Under the pieces are notes generated by a model. The model had not been told where the DNA came from. It made no database searches and saw only the letters and a program-made list of their open reading frames with translations. Below are positions 48,135 through 61,015 of a DNA stretch of 64,000 nt, piece by piece; position 1 is the stretch's first letter, and each line of letters begins with the position of its first letter. The DNA lies in assembly GCA_025266875.1 (NCBI GenBank), contig JALLLT010000009.1:186001-250000 (forward strand), given 5' to 3'. Source of the DNA: Fennellomyces sp. T-0311. Taxonomy: Eukaryota > Mucoromycota > Mucoromycetes > Mucorales > Lichtheimiaceae. The translations under genes were made by a program, and so were the position numbers.

Positions 48135-49364
48135 CTATATAGACGCCTCCGCTCGTCGGATAAGATCGATAAGTGATGGCGTTAATTGTGATAATGCATA
48201 AGTTTCGCGTGATGATGATGCGCGAGAGCGGAGCTGGTTCAGGCGGGTCAGTGCCGCATCGAATTCAGCAAGAGGGGCGGTGGGGGCTTGTGGCGCTGGT
48301 AATGAGATGGGTGGTAATCGTTCGCAGTCAGCTGCGGCCTGCAGCAGCGAGTCTATGCCTCTGTGCTGACCGTGGTGGGAAGACGGCGGGGATGACGATG
48401 ATGATGATGATGAAATCGGAGGCAGGTGGTAGGTGTGTTCGTGGCTATTATTGTAAATTCGATCCATTTGTGGCAACGGTAGCATGGGTCTTGGCGCGAC
48501 TATCTGTGGAGGAGATGTGGGAGATGAAATGGACGATGTCGACGGTGAGGAAGTGGATGGCTGTGGCGGAGGTAAGCGCCTCGGTAAAATATAGTCTTCG
48601 ATGGCAGGAACTTCTTCCTTCTTCTTGGATGGTGCTTTGAGTCCTTTGATCCGTTTGCCTTGCTTCTTTTCCGGTGCGTGCACCTGATGCTGTTGCTGCG
48701 TATTCTCCTCGCTCACCAGACTGTCTTCTGCTGAGCCTTCTTCTGAGTCTTCACCGGCTTCTGCTACAACCACTCGTTTCCGCCGTTTGATCACACTTCG
48801 TTTCATGCTGACTGGTCGATGCATGTTGTGCAATTTGTAATAAAGGCCGCATGCATTACAGATCGTGTTACCGGCCTCGTCTCGACGCCATAAGGGAGTC
48901 GTGGTAGTGCGACAATTCGCGCAAATCAACGCCTGCCGATTAACTTGGTGCTGATTGAATGCTGGACATCCTGCGCAGGAAGCGGATCCACCGCTGCCAT
49001 TGCAATGACCACCACCGGGACATGACCCGATCTCTGGGCCACTCCCACAGTCGCTCACCGGCTGTGGATCATCTTTTCGAGCAGTGTTGCGTTTCAGGGT
49101 GGGTGGGCGGAATTGATTGCGAGCCTTATAGTACAGCCCGCATGCATTACAAATGGTGTCGCCATTGGGGGCTCGCCGCCATAATGGCGTGGTCGTCGTT
49201 CCACAATTAGAACATACGGTTGCTGATACTTCGTGGACTTCTTTCCGCTTCGTGGCAGCCTTTATATTATCTTCCGGCTTTGACGATGACACGGAAGACG
49301 AAATGACGTGTGTTGATAATGGGAGAGTGGAAGTGCTGCTGCTGCCTAAAGTGTCCATTGCCAT
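48135..49364 (-). CDS. sreA: Iron-responsive GATA repressor (SreA/Urbs1/Fep1 type)
   Basis: Represses siderophore and iron-uptake genes when iron is high. Intronless, 409 residues from ATG 49364; longer upstream frame lacks an ATG. Two GATA zinc fingers, both C-x2-C-x17-C-x2-[25 protein letters not shown] and [24 protein letters not shown]. Between them is the cysteine-rich iron-sensing region [19 protein letters not shown], spacing C-x5-C-x8-C-x2-C, with one extra upstream Cys. This arrangement is specific to the SreA/Urbs1/Fep1 subgroup; nitrogen-type GATA factors have one finger. The rest is Ser/Pro-rich and acidic. A consensus binding site lies about 510 bp upstream, suggesting autoregulation. 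Confidence 0.92.
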   Translation of the reverse strand: MAMDTLGSSSTSTLPLSTHVISSSVSSSKPEDNIKAATKRKEVHEVSATVCSNCGTTTTPLWRRAPNGDTICNACGLYYKARNQFRPPTLKRNTARKDDPQPVSDCGSGPEIGSCPGGGHCNGSGGSASCAGCPAFNQHQVNRQALICANCRTTTTPLWRRDEAGNTICNACGLYYKLHNMHRPVSMKRSVIKRRKRVVVAEAGEDSEEGSAEDSLVSEENTQQQHQVHAPEKKQGKRIKGLKAPSKKKEEVPAIEDYILPRRLPPPQPSTSSPSTSSISSPTSPPQIVAPRPMLPLPQMDRIYNNSHEHTYHLPPISSSSSSSSPPSSHHGQHRGIDSLLQAAADCERLPPISLPAPQAPTAPLAEFDAALTRLNQLRSRASSSRETYALSQLTPSLIDLIRRAEASI

Positions 49365-49872
49365 ACAAAACGGCGTCAAAAGCGACAAGTGCCAAACAAC
49401 TGGAAAAATATCAGTGATGAATGGTAAAAGTCGATACTGTGTAACCTTCTGCCAATAAAAAGAGATCAAGCTGAATTTGAAAGGCGGGGGACAGCGGATG
49501 TAGGATTCCAAATGAGATATGGATGGTAAAGCCCTAACACTTAAGGTTCCCAATCCAGCAACCGTTTACTCGGCTCAACGCTGCCCGTCCTAGCTATTGT
49601 TCACATCTTAGTCAGCACTGCTTGAGCCTCCTGGCTCACGCATGGCTCACGGATAACACGCTCACCCTCGCTTGTGCGGAACACAGCCTCGTCTGCCAAG
49701 GCGGCCACAGGTCACAGCCATTAGATTGCGTGTTCGTTCGAGCACGCAAACTCTGCTATGCGTATCTTGTCATGTTTTCATCACCTGACTGCATCTCCAG
49801 CTGTCTCCTTTCGGCACACAGGAAAATTCTTCTCTCGCACAAATAAAAAGTGGTTTCCCCGGATGGGATTCC

Positions 49873-49881
49873 TTATCAGAT
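49873..49881 (-). promoter_or_regulatory. Candidate iron-GATA site upstream of sreA
   Basis: The minus strand reads ATCTGATAA, identical to the extended site ATC(A/T)GATAA bound by SreA/Urbs1/Fep1 factors. It is about 510 bp upstream of the sreA ATG. The nine-base match is expected by chance about once per 65 kb for each form and strand, so position relative to sreA is what makes it notable. Confidence 0.5.
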
Positions 49882-51722
49882 CCGGGATTTCTGTCATCAG
49901 CTCATTTTCCGAATTCATGCATCAAAAAGGCGGGGACCATCGGTCCAAACGCTCTGCAATAATTTTTGCCTGTTCAAGTAAGGTTATCGCAAGTCCGGCG
50001 AATGGGCCGGAGCTTATTTGAAGAAGTTTCAAAGATATCAAAAAAAGAGTATTTGTAATAAGGCCGATCAGTTTCTTGATTATCAAATTACTGAGGAGGC
50101 CAGGGGCTAAGGAGTATTTAATTATGTTAATATGAAGTGATCTGAACGGCTGATGCGCATGTTCCCCAACATGGCTAGTTAATTGCTTGTATCTCGATCA
50201 GACAAGGCACCGCACTGTCTCTGGGGGTTTGATGGGACGTTGCATTTGTACCAAAATTAGCTAGAAATCGATAACGAAGAAGGCCGTGAATCCGAAAGTG
50301 TAATTGGCACATGCACAAAAAGGTTTAATTCATGCCATGGCTCTTTGTCTGCAGGCAAGATGCATAATAAGGTTTTCATACATCCAACCAATAAGCCCAG
50401 CACTTGAGAAGCGCGGAATGCTGCGCTATTTTTACAGCAAGACAGACGGCTTGTTTACATGCACTTTGGGGCTGAAGCGTCCTTGAGTATGTTCCTAATG
50501 TACCGCAAAGGTGTAACATGCCTCCGTATCCCAAGCACTACAACCCAAATGGCATCCAAGGTAATATGAAGGTATTAACTTACTTGTATTTCATCCTGCT
50601 TTAGAATGCTCTCTATCTGTGCAACCTCCCAACACAAAGATAATGCATATTCATCCATCTGATTGATCTCATGAGTGTACATATCATTGTCCCAAACTTA
50701 AGAATTCCTTAAGGATACGTGCTTTCTTTTTTGCTCAGTTCTGTTTTGGAATGGTTGTGCAATATAGGAACCTGATGTACCGAGTTCAATTCCCAGAGTA
50801 CAGTGCTTCGCTTTACTAAAGCATATGACTAGCAAGGAAATAACGCAATCTATAAAGTAAGAAGCGTCATGTTTTGTTTGACGCACCGAACTTTCGTTAA
50901 GCAACAAGCTATCGTCAATATAGCAGTTCAACCAAGTTCTGCTTCTAGCGTTGCTGAGCGACTATTTGAATCAAATTAATGTGTATCTTTACTACATAAT
51001 AACTATTCAATTTAAAATTAGTAGCGCGAAGGAACACAAGAAATAACAAGCATATACCTGTACAAGAAGAGCTGCTCGGGTCTGTACACTGGCGATAGGG
51101 CTGGTACATTTACTAGGATTGCTTGCTGCTGTACACATTTCTCCATATAGTTGATACATAGATTGCATAGAGGCACGTATATAGTAGATCCATGCGACGA
51201 ATTACCACTGTTTCTCATATAACAGCTAGCAATGGTGAATCATAAAAGACTCTGGAACTAGCATTGAGCTGGCTATTCGGAAAATTTGGTAAAACATTAC
51301 GCAGGCTGCCGCGGAATTCTGTTGAAAGAGCTTATCTAATTAACATTTGTTTAAGTAACATCAAAAAAAGTTCTTATGATGTTTACAATTCGCTTTATCT
51401 GGCCAATCATTGCTTCAAATGGGAGTGTGTGATCACAACCTGGGTTACTCAACAGCTATTTTTTTTTTGCTTGTTTCTCCCCTTGCGGGAGTTGCCTCTT
51501 TCCATATCAGCTTCGTAGGTGCTCTTGTGCTAACTGCTTTATTTACATCGAAGAAAACAGGTATCTGTGTATAATATTCCCAAGTACAAAGTAGCAGAAT
51601 CACTATAAAAGAATATATTAACTACTCCGTGTACTATTTATGGCTGCTATTAATGATAAAGCAGTTTTTTTTTACGTATACAAGCGTCAATTATAGGGAG
51701 AAGTTCCTTTAGCGAGTACTTG
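49882..51722. other. Intergenic stretch without recognisable gene
   Basis: The first part is the upstream region of sreA; the rest is AT-rich with frames under 85 codons and no motifs. Confidence 0.4.
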
Positions 51723-52712
51723 CTATGGGCTTGAAATACTTTGATAGAATAAGTACCTAGAACTGTAGGCACGTAGAAAGCTCATTAACAGAGTTTCTAG
51801 CTCAGGATGCATCACCAAACGTGAATTGGGTACGAAGTGTGCTTCTCCCACATTAGCAACGTATGTAATATAACCGGTATCCGGAAGAGTGATCCTTTGC
51901 GCGTCAATCTCAATGTCTTTATTGTCTCTGATAAAAAAAATAGTACAAGATCTGGACAATATTCACGCAGGGCGGTTGGCAACGATGCGCCAGCGCGTTT
52001 GATGTCCTCTACATTTAAAGATAAGCGCCGGAGCTTTGGTGCTGCTCTGAGATACGGAGGAGGTTCAGATGGCCATTGCTATTGCTAATATCCTCATCGA
52101 GATCAGCCAGCTGCTCGTATCGGAAACTGGAAAGAGATGGTGTCCAGTACCCGAACTGATAGATTGGATCGATGAAAAGCAACCCTAGAAGGTTAGGGTG
52201 TTGGGGCAGTAGCACTTTCGGGGCAATGCTCATTTCATTTGCCGCGAGCTCAAATGAAAGGGAGATATCTATGAGCGTCTCAGCGCAAATTCTCGTCAAG
52301 GCATGTAAGTCTGTTATATTTGGGTCATGTAAGCTGACTACGGTAAAAAAATTCAGTTAATGGCTTCGTGGCAGAGCAATAGAAAAACGGCGTACCACAC
52401 AAGATTGCATCACATCTCTGCTGCACTAGAAAATCCACCACAGCAGACAAGTGATAATCGATATCGAAGTTAGACATACGTGCTCTAAGGATGGGTTGAT
52501 AAATAACTGGTAAGGTAACAAGGTTGGGTGCGATATTATATCCGTCATACGTTGACAGTTCTTCGTACATCCTTTGTCAGCTGAGTATTGTATACCGCCC
52601 CATCCTGCACACCACACACTACGCCAGCGCTCTTGAAATGTCAAGTAGTGAAGAATTTATGTCGAATCTCAACAGGTAATGAAGGGAGCTCTCGCACATT
52701 GATGATTGACAT
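51723..52712 (-). pseudogene. Weak F-box/LRR-like relic
   Basis: The minus strand opens with MSIINVRELPSLPVEIRHKF, which resembles an F-box first helix, but a TGA follows within a few codons. Further fragments in different frames read like leucine-rich repeats: LPQHPNLLGLLFIDPIYQFG, TPSLSSFRYEQLADLDEDI, LPTALREYCPDLVLFFLSE. Some frame changes could be introns, but I found no consistent set. Probably a decayed relative of the F-box/LRR family represented at 23,790. Identification is tentative. Confidence 0.3.
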
Positions 52713-53333
52713 TACGAACTGTGCTTATCATATTTATACAGTCAGCTGTCTGTGAGATAGACCCTCCCTATTTTGTACTACAGTAGACGGCTATGCATTG
52801 ATATCAGAACCACAGTCTCAACAGCAAGGTTACTTCAATGATCGAATCCGATATTGAACCATCTACCTTACGTATGTAAATGGATGTTTCTGATGACTGA
52901 GTACTGAGCTCCTATGAGGTTCCGTCCAAATCGTGTGCTTTGTTGTCTTTATCAAACCTGAGTTGGGGTACTGACCACCGAGCGTAAGTTTTGCTTTCGG
53001 TATCGTGAAATATCATTGAGTTTGGTTGAGTGCTCTGAATGGCATGAAGCAAGTTTTAAAGTTTGGTCATCTAAAACTTCTAGCGGACCACTTGCTTGCT
53101 AATATACCAATACATTCGGGTGATATTCATACCAAGAGTATTGCATATAAGACGATAGCTCATCTTTGCTGATCTAACTTTTCAGTAACCATCGTCATAA
53201 TAGGAGGTATACGATCAAGGATGTTGATTTAATGCGAGATATAAGTGCTTCTACGTATCACGACATGACCTGTGCGCGGGATTTTTAATGGAAAGGTCCC
53301 GACCAGGCGTACCTTGGATTTACCTTCCTGCAA
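52713..53333. other. Spacer upstream of MRS6
   Basis: 620 bp, AT-rich, no exon-like frame. The MRS6 promoter is presumed here. Confidence 0.35.
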
Positions 53334-55601
53334 ATGTCAAACGAAAACCCTCAGCTCCTTGACGAAACGGATTTCGACGTCATTGTACTTGGCACCGGCC
53401 TAATCGAATCGGTTGTTGCTGGGTAAATCCCGAATGGGCCCTTGTGGACTACGTATGACTAATCAACACATAACAGTTCCCTTGCCCGTGCAGGGAAGAA
53501 AGTTCTCCATCTTGATAGCAATGACCATTATGGTAGCAACTGGAGCGTTTTTGGTTTCAAAGAACTGTTACGCTGGGAACAACGCCTCAAACAAGGTAGA
53601 AAAAATAGATAAACTGCCAACAGTATCGATGCTAATGAGCAAGTACCGCAGATCGCAGTTCATCCGAGAACAAAGGTAATAAGTGGTCGATGACCGTGGC
53701 AATCCGATTGTTAACTATTTGACGACCAGCTTCAGAGATAGATTACCACAAAAACTACAGTAGCAACTATCGCAACGTCACGTTTAAACTCTACGAACAG
53801 CCTTCAATCGACCCCCCATCCAGCGAACTCGATAACAGCACCGAACTTTTGGAAGACGCCGTACGTGAGAAACTAAAATCACTTCTCTCGATCGATAATT
53901 CGGCCGATAAAGTGCTCATCGAAGGAGCAATCGAGAAAGAAGCCAAAGCGTTGCTAGAGGAACGCGAAGGTGCTAGCATTAATTTGCAGCCAAGTTTATC
54001 CAGGCTAAACGTGTTGCTAAGTGCGATGCGCGCGTCAAGATCATACAACCTGGATTTGACCCCGAAACTTCTGTCATGTAACGGAGAGCTTGTCGAAATA
54101 CTTATTCGAAGTGGAGTTGGTCGGTATCTCGAGTTCAAGGGCGTTGATGACATTGGTATTTATGACAACGACGAAAAGCGCTTGGATCGGGTAAGTGGAT
54201 TCTAGGCATATTTAGTAAACCTTTTATGTAGATACTAATGATACTGTCTTAGGTTCCTAGCTCAAAACAGGACGTGTTTACAAACAAGGCGATCAGCTTA
54301 GTTGACAAGCGCAAGCTGATGAGGTTTTTGACCTTTGCCATCGATTTTGATGCTAATCCGGAAGTGTTGGAAGGTGAGCAGACATTTTGAAATCGACTTG
54401 ATTAGCATTATTAATAGGAGCCGGCAGGCAACGAGAATACCCCATACTTGCAATTCCTCGATGAGAAGTTCAAGCTATCTGAAAAACTGCGCACTGCTAT
54501 TATATACGCGATCGCAGGTGTCAATGGTCAAAGTAGGAACAATGATTGAAAGGGTTTTAAGGGGAGCAGGCACTAACTCAAATCTGTTAGCCCCTGCAAA
54601 GGTTGGATTGGAACGAACACAAGCATTTGTACGATCTATGGGACGCTTCAACAAAGGAGGATTTTTATGTCCATTGTATGGAGGTGGAAGCGAAATTGCA
54701 CAGGCATTCTGCCGGTTAGTATGGTCCCACAATCGATTATTGAAGAGTATGACTCTGATGATATTTTAAAGTGTATGTGCTGTATTCGGTGGTGTCTATA
54801 TTCTCAACCAGCAGCTCGCTTCCTTCATAGTGGATGAGAGTACTGGTGAATGTAAGGGCATAGAAACTACAGACGGTCAAAAATTCAACGCGAATTGGGT
54901 GGTTTCTGCAATTGACTATTTGGATAAGCGCTGGATACCAGTGCAAGCTGATTTTGAGTAGGTCCATGATACATTTGAATACTAAAGACTGTACTCATAA
55001 GGGTTTATTAGGGAGTGGATATCAAGAACCATTGTTGTAACAGACAAACCTTTGGTGTCGTTTGGGGAAACCGATGAAATGTTATGCTACAGCGTGTTAG
55101 CACCGGGTAGCGCTGCAGGGAATAAGGTGCATCCCATATATGTGTTACATCAGAACAACGAAACAATGGTTTGTCCCCGAGGTGAATGTACGTTGTTATT
55201 TTTTTTTGCTACCCAATGTAACCGTGCTAAACGCGCCTTTTAATAGATGTAACATACTTATGGAAAGAGTCGAGTAAGGACGATACAAGCGACCTACAAA
55301 CTGCTATTGATTTGTTGTTACCAGAAGGTAAAGAAGCCAGTTTGGACATTCGGATTATTTCTCACATACTTGACTAGATGGACATATCAAATTCTCACTT
55401 TCTTATGAGCAGCGTTCCCGCCAAGTAACACTTGATGATAAATGGAAACTACCAAAGAACATCATTCCATGCAGCGATCCAACAAGCTCAATTGATTTCG
55501 AGCAGGCTGTAGCCGAAGCCACCAAGATATTTTTCCAGTGCGTTCCAGCGGACACCCCATTTATGCCAGCTCAACCAGAGGACCCAGAGGATGAATACTA
55601 G
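53334..55601 (+). CDS. MRS6: Rab escort protein (REP/Mrs6)
   Basis: Presents Rab GTPases to geranylgeranyl transferase II. Start ATG 53334: DFDVIVLGTGLIESVVAGSL, the dinucleotide-like fold of the GDI/REP superfamily, then KKVLHLDSNDHYGSNW. A 60-residue acidic insertion (about 53,800-53,960) absent from RabGDI points to REP. Later: LKLLS-type region NLDLTPKLLSCNGELVEIL, RKLMRFLTFAIDF, the Rab-binding segment VRSMGRFNKGGFLCPLYGGG, QAFCRVCAVFGGVYIL and WVVSAIDYLD. About eight introns; two acceptors (ggcag before GCAACGAG, ttag before CCCCTGC) are chosen by frame over nearer AG pairs. The end is acidic (EDPEDEY). It lacks a clear C-terminal prenyl or Cys motif, as expected. Convergent with YIF1, 50 bp apart. 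Confidence 0.92.
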
Positions 55602-55651
55602 GCGCCTAGAAACGTTTTATTATGTATTTTGTATAGCTAGCTTTTTATAAT

Positions 55652-56956
55652 TCAATTCACAAGCATGAACATGGCGACCAGTTGCACGCCCGCAATAGCC
55701 AGCAAAAACCACATCCGCAGTTTGCGCTGAGGGTTAAACGTGGAAGGTCCAGCTGCTGCATCGGGCAGAATAACATAACGCATCGATCGAAGCTAACCGA
55801 GGTATCAGCAAGAGTGATTATAAAAATGTACAATTGTTCTTACCAGGAAAAAGGAAACACTGAGAGCGGTGTATATGAACACAGCCGAAGAGATCCACTT
55901 GGAAACACCAAGAAGCTTCACCACATCCGTGACGATGACGCAGACGTACTTGTAGCCCGAGTAAGCGATAAGATCAAGCATGGATGCCTCAAAGGGTATA
56001 TTCATAAAGTAGCATCCTAGACGGGTGACCATCAGTTCAACAAATACGATTGCTAACGAAGACCATCCGGCCACGTATAATTTGTCTGGGTGGAATCTGA
56101 AACAATACTATAAGCTTATCAGTTACTCGGAAATGTCATCCGCACTTACGATCCCTGCTGGCCAGCGGCAAGTCCACAGAGCAGAATATATGTCACCATC
56201 GCCATCACTATAACGTTTCTCGGTCAGCACTTCATCATTATCCTCTAATTCTCTGTGGTGCAATACTCACCTGGAATATATAGATCCGGCGAGTTGATAT
56301 CCTCTCGTGGGGGCTTGAATCCCTCCATTTGCCCAGTTTCTGTCCGTCTTATTGAACGGCTCCATGGCTACATCAAAATTAGACAAATTCAATCGGCTAC
56401 TGAGAAGTGTTTGTTTCCATACCGAGTGTCGCCAGGGAAACAAGATCAGCTTCAGTTTGCTGACCACATACAAGTTGTTCACGTTGAAATAGTGTCGCAA
56501 CGCAGGCATATCCACCCATCGGTTAAACTAATATTTAATCTTCTAAGCTTATGTGATCAAAAGGCTCGAGTATTTTCAACTTACGTTACGTTCCATATAA
56601 GCCGTTCCTTGCGCAACTGCATTACCAGCAAACTGCATGCCCAGCTGAGTCGCCGGTTCATTGAAGCCAAACTGCGAGTACATGTTTCCAGCAGGGCCGG
56701 GTCCGCCCATGTTGGGCGTATAAGCACTTTGCTGCGGCTGTTGCTGTTGCTGTGGATTTTGGCGGTACTGATAATTTTGCTGTTGTTGATGAGGGAGACT
56801 GGGTGACGCGGATGGATGATGAACTGCCTGGTTAAAGTTTGGTATGGGATGCTGGGGAATCGGATGCTGTAGAGGAGGCGGTGTCCGCGTGTTCATCGGA
56901 GGCGATCCGTGCGGATTGTAGTAGTTGTTGTAAGCATTTGGGTTATTTTGGTACAT
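55652..56956 (-). CDS. YIF1: Yif1, COPII-vesicle membrane protein
   Basis: Partner of Yip1 in ER-to-Golgi transport. The N-terminal 110 residues are disordered, rich in Asn, Pro and Gln (polyQ runs), and contain GNMYSQFGFNEPATQLGMQF, the conserved start of Yif1. Then come LRHYFNVNNLYVVSKLKLIL and FPWRH, a signature of the family, and five membrane helices (FVELMVTRLGCYFMNIP, YVCVIVTDVVKLLGVSKWIS, AVFIYTALSVSFFL and the C-terminal LRMWFLLAIAGVQLVAMFML). About five introns. Start ATG 56956 follows directly from the conserved N-terminus; stop 55652-55654. Confidence 0.9.
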
Positions 56957-58475
56957 GTTCGAAAGGAAGACGCGAAAGCGGTTTTCAAGCGCAAAGTGAA
57001 CACAATATTCAATTCTATTGGTTGCCCGTGAAAGGCACCGAATTTTTCAACTTATCAGAAGGGGATACAAAATATTATATACGGTGGAGGTCGAGCTACC
57101 GATCAGAACAGGTATGTTAATACAGTAGGATGCAATAAACGTTATCTATGTACCCTTAAATTCGACGACTTTCGGATAAGACAGGTAATAGGCACATGTA
57201 ATAAGTCGCTTTGATATGGGATATCGCAGACCTCTGATGGGAAGGAGCAGAGTGAATAGTAGAAGGTATTCAGATGCAGTGTGATACTCATATAGCATGC
57301 TGTTATAAGCATACAAGTCGAAATTGTCAACTTTTCTTGGGATGTCCTTCAACGTTAGCATATGCCACATATACATAGTTAGTATGTGAGACTAATTTAT
57401 TTACGGTATCCTTTCTGTTATTGCAAGGCACATCGGTTTTCTGGCGCGCTACATCAGTTACAGAGCTATAGAACATTAACTTAATAATAGAAAAGACTAA
57501 TAACACGAGAACTTGGGAATAAATTCTGTTCGTAGCAAAGGAAGTACGTATTCACGATGCCCAAATTTACATAGTCGAATTAAGATGGAAAAGTGATATT
57601 TGTCATGAAATGTACGAATAAAAATAGAATGAAAGGTACGATAGAGGTGAGCTTTTACGTATCCGCCTCCTTCGTTGGCCTGAGCCACGCTTGATGAAAT
57701 CTTGCTTGGTACTACTGAGTCCCCAGTCAGTATGGAAAAAGTAGACTGCTGAGTCGGTCTTTTGCTTACAGTACTTGCATTGTTATTCGGCAAGACCTCC
57801 CTGTATATATGTGCGCGAAAGGACTACTGTGAGCGTTTTTATTTTTTACGTATCGCAATTTGATTGTCAGGGTCCTTGTCCGCTAAGCAGATATTTGCAT
57901 ATTCGCAAAAAATATATCTATATATCGTAGCAAGCAATCCTATAGAGTTTTACTGCGTGCCCCTCAAATGAATCGATCAGAAAACCGCTTTCTTACTGTG
58001 AACGCGTACATACGCATGTAAGATAAAGTACATTTGAAGGACACGAGTCTTTACATTTTGAGCGTAAGATTCAGCTGACGAAGCCTATCCGTTACTAATT
58101 TTGGATCCTTGAGAGTACACTTCATATTGTACACAAAAAGCACGCAAGTAACATTGTGAGATGTTTTTAGTGGAACGCAGATAGGTATACTTATGTAGCT
58201 TTCATAGAATGAGCACTTGACTTATGCACCAGGATCCAGCTTACACTGAACATTTGACAGTTTCTGTAGTACATAGTTGAAGCAACTGATTATCTTGAGG
58301 ATTTGAAAGCTAGCAGAAATCATATACACTTTGCATCACTGCATTTCTTGTCAGAAGACTGGATCAGAGAAGCAGATTTTGAATCAAAGTTTTGGAAGTT
58401 GCACTTTTTTGTATAAAACACTTTTGAGAAGCACTAGTATTGCCCAGATAATAAACGCAGAACCCATCTATGTAC
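56957..58475. other. Intergenic spacer between YIF1 and fumarase
   Basis: 1.5 kb, AT-rich. Two overlapping minus-strand frames near 57,142-57,376 (Tyr/Leu-rich) and one at 57,793-57,497 have no motifs. Confidence 0.4.
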
Positions 58476-60309
58476 TTATTTCTTTGGACCAATCATTTCC
58501 TCAGGTTTGACCCATTCATCGAATTGCTCTTCGGTCAAAGCACCAAGAGAAATGGCTGCCTGCTTCAAAGTAGTACCTTCCTTGTGGGCCTTCTTGGCAC
58601 ATGCCGCAGCCTTGTCATATCCGATGTAAGGGTTGAGAGCTAAAGCGAGAAGAAATCTCTGGATTAGAATTCAATGCGTCATATTCATAGTACAGAAAAT
58701 GTTACCAGTGACCAGCATGAGTGACTCATTCATAATCTTATTGATCCTTTCCCGGTTTGCAACAATGCCAACGACACAGTTTTTGGTGAACGATCTGGAA
58801 GCATCAGCGAGCAAAGTAATTGACTGCAGAAGATTGGCAATCAAGACTGGCTTGAACACGTTCAACTATTTCCAAAAAGCATTAGTAGAAGTCCTTCGAT
58901 TTCCCTCCCCCTTTATGATCCATACCTCAAATTGACCGTAGCTACCTGCTACACTAATAGCCGTTTGATTTCCCATAACCTGCGCGCACACCATGGTAAT
59001 AGCCTCGCACTGCGTAGGATTGACCTTGCCTGGCATAATACTGGATCCTGGTTCGTTCTCAGGTAAGCTCAACTCTCCCAATCCACATCGAGGACCCGAT
59101 CCAAGGTATCGGATATCATTTGCAATCTTCATCAATGACACTGCAACAGTGTTAAGGGCACCTGAACATTCCACAACAGCATCATTAGACGCCAGCGCTT
59201 CAAACTAATATAAACATGTATAGGTGAACATCCAAACATTGAACCTTTGTTGTCAAAATATATACATACCTTATTAGGAGCTGTCTCGAAATGATGACCA
59301 GTGACCTCGGAAACAGTTTCAGCAATCTTTACATCAAAGCCTTCTCGACTGTTTAAACCAGTTCCCACAGCTGTACCGCCCTGGGCTAGACGAGAGAGGC
59401 GCGGCAGTGTTCCTTGAACTCGCTCAATACCATAGGTAAGCTGTTGAACATATCCAGAAAATTCTTGACCAAGAGTTAAAGGCGTGGCATCTTGCAAATG
59501 AGTTCGTCCAATCTGTATATCGGGATCCACGTCAGTTTTGTGGTCCAGAAATGTAATAACTCCTTAATCCGCACACCTTAATGATATCCTTAAACTCTTT
59601 GGACTTTGCCGCAATGGCATCACGTAACTCTGTCAGTGCAGGAATTAATTGCTCTGTGATTTCGACCACGGCAGCAATATGCATAGCGGTAGGGAAGGAG
59701 TCGTTGGAAGATTGGCCCATATTGACATGATCGTTGGGATGTACCGGAGTCTTGCTTCCCAATTCGCCTCCCAAAATCTCAATAGCGCGGTTTGATAAAA
59801 CCTCATTTACGTTCATACTAGTGTTTTCTGATGTTAGTCTTCTTTCGATTCTCTTTATCTCATTTAACAACCACGTACTGTGTTTGAGTTCCTGAACCAG
59901 TCTGCCAAATCACCAAAGGAAAGTGGTCGAAAAGTTTGCCGGCGATCACCTGTAGACGAGATCAGCTACTTGCATAGAAAAGCAGCCCTCTTTACCGTAC
60001 CTCATCAGCTGCTTCAATAATAGCATCACCTATCTTTTGGTCGAGAATTCCGTAGCTCATGTTTGCCTTGGCTGCTGCTTTTTTCAAGATACCGAAAGCT
60101 TTGATCAAAGCGGGCGGCATACGCTCTCTGGTCCCACCGATTTTAAAGTTCTGAAGCGATCTTTTATTACGTGGCGTTAGACACGGACATAACCGATTGC
60201 AATTTTTTTTTCGTTCCCACCTTTGAGTCTGGGCACCCCAGTATACATTCGCCGGAACTTCCAACTCACCAAATGTATCGCGTTCAACTCGAAATTCTGC
60301 TGGGCTCAT
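58476..60309 (-). CDS. FUM1: Fumarate hydratase, class II
   Basis: Interconverts fumarate and L-malate. Eight exons or so. Start ATG 60309: [20 protein letters not shown], directly at the conserved domain with no mitochondrial presequence. Motifs in order: [82 protein letters not shown] (catalytic His), [16 protein letters not shown], the signature [16 protein letters not shown] (catalytic Ser loop) and [12 protein letters not shown]. The first intron's acceptor (aaaag before ATCGCTTC) is set by frame. About 460 residues. Without a presequence it should be cytosolic unless an upstream exon exists; in related fungi cytosolic fumarase serves the reductive route to fumarate. Confidence 0.94.
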
Positions 60310-60985
60310 GATGACAGTAAAGGATAAAAGAAAGGAGTGAAGCGGCTGAAAAAAAGGATGAAGCTTTATGCAGTCGGGATTTCACACGGCGGCCGTAAGC
60401 ACTCATGCTACGTTCCCATGGTTTTGATTTACAAAGTGCATATTGCCGTGCGCGTTTGTTTTGTTACTGAAGCCCGTCTCCGATTCTTGAGCCACTACTA
60501 AAAAATTGTCATTCGACAAAAAACATGGCATAAAAAAGATAAAATTACTCATCACGATGGAAATTCCGCTGACAAAGTATACTATGAGATCGCACGTTTT
60601 TTTTTTATAAAAAAAAGTATAGAACAGGATGATGTTGCACCAGCACAAAGGTAATTATTCCATGGATATGCAGTTTTTTTCCGGGGAGGACCGCATGTTT
60701 TTGGGGTAAGGTGTGTGGCATAAACTGTCAAGGAAAGGAAATGGAAATAAATTTTAATACGTAACTACGTATCTTCTATTTAGCCGGAGCGTATGACACT
60801 TCATATTCCCATCCAAACATGTGTGTATTAATTTCTGTAAGCATGAAGATGTCCTTGGCGACGCCACTCGATAGCTCCTCATTGGTATCAGGTAAGCATA
60901 AACAACAGTACGCGCCCTTTTAGCTGAAACTGAATACACTGTATCAAGATTACTAGAAATGAACATTTATGAACACCAACAAAGA
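60310..60985. other. Spacer between fumarase and the right-hand transposon
   Basis: Fumarase promoter side, then AT-rich DNA with T/A runs around 60,600 (ttttttttataaaaaaaa). No gene visible. Confidence 0.4.
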
Positions 60986-61015
60986 CACTGCAGAAAAATT
61001 GAGCCTTTAATTCAA

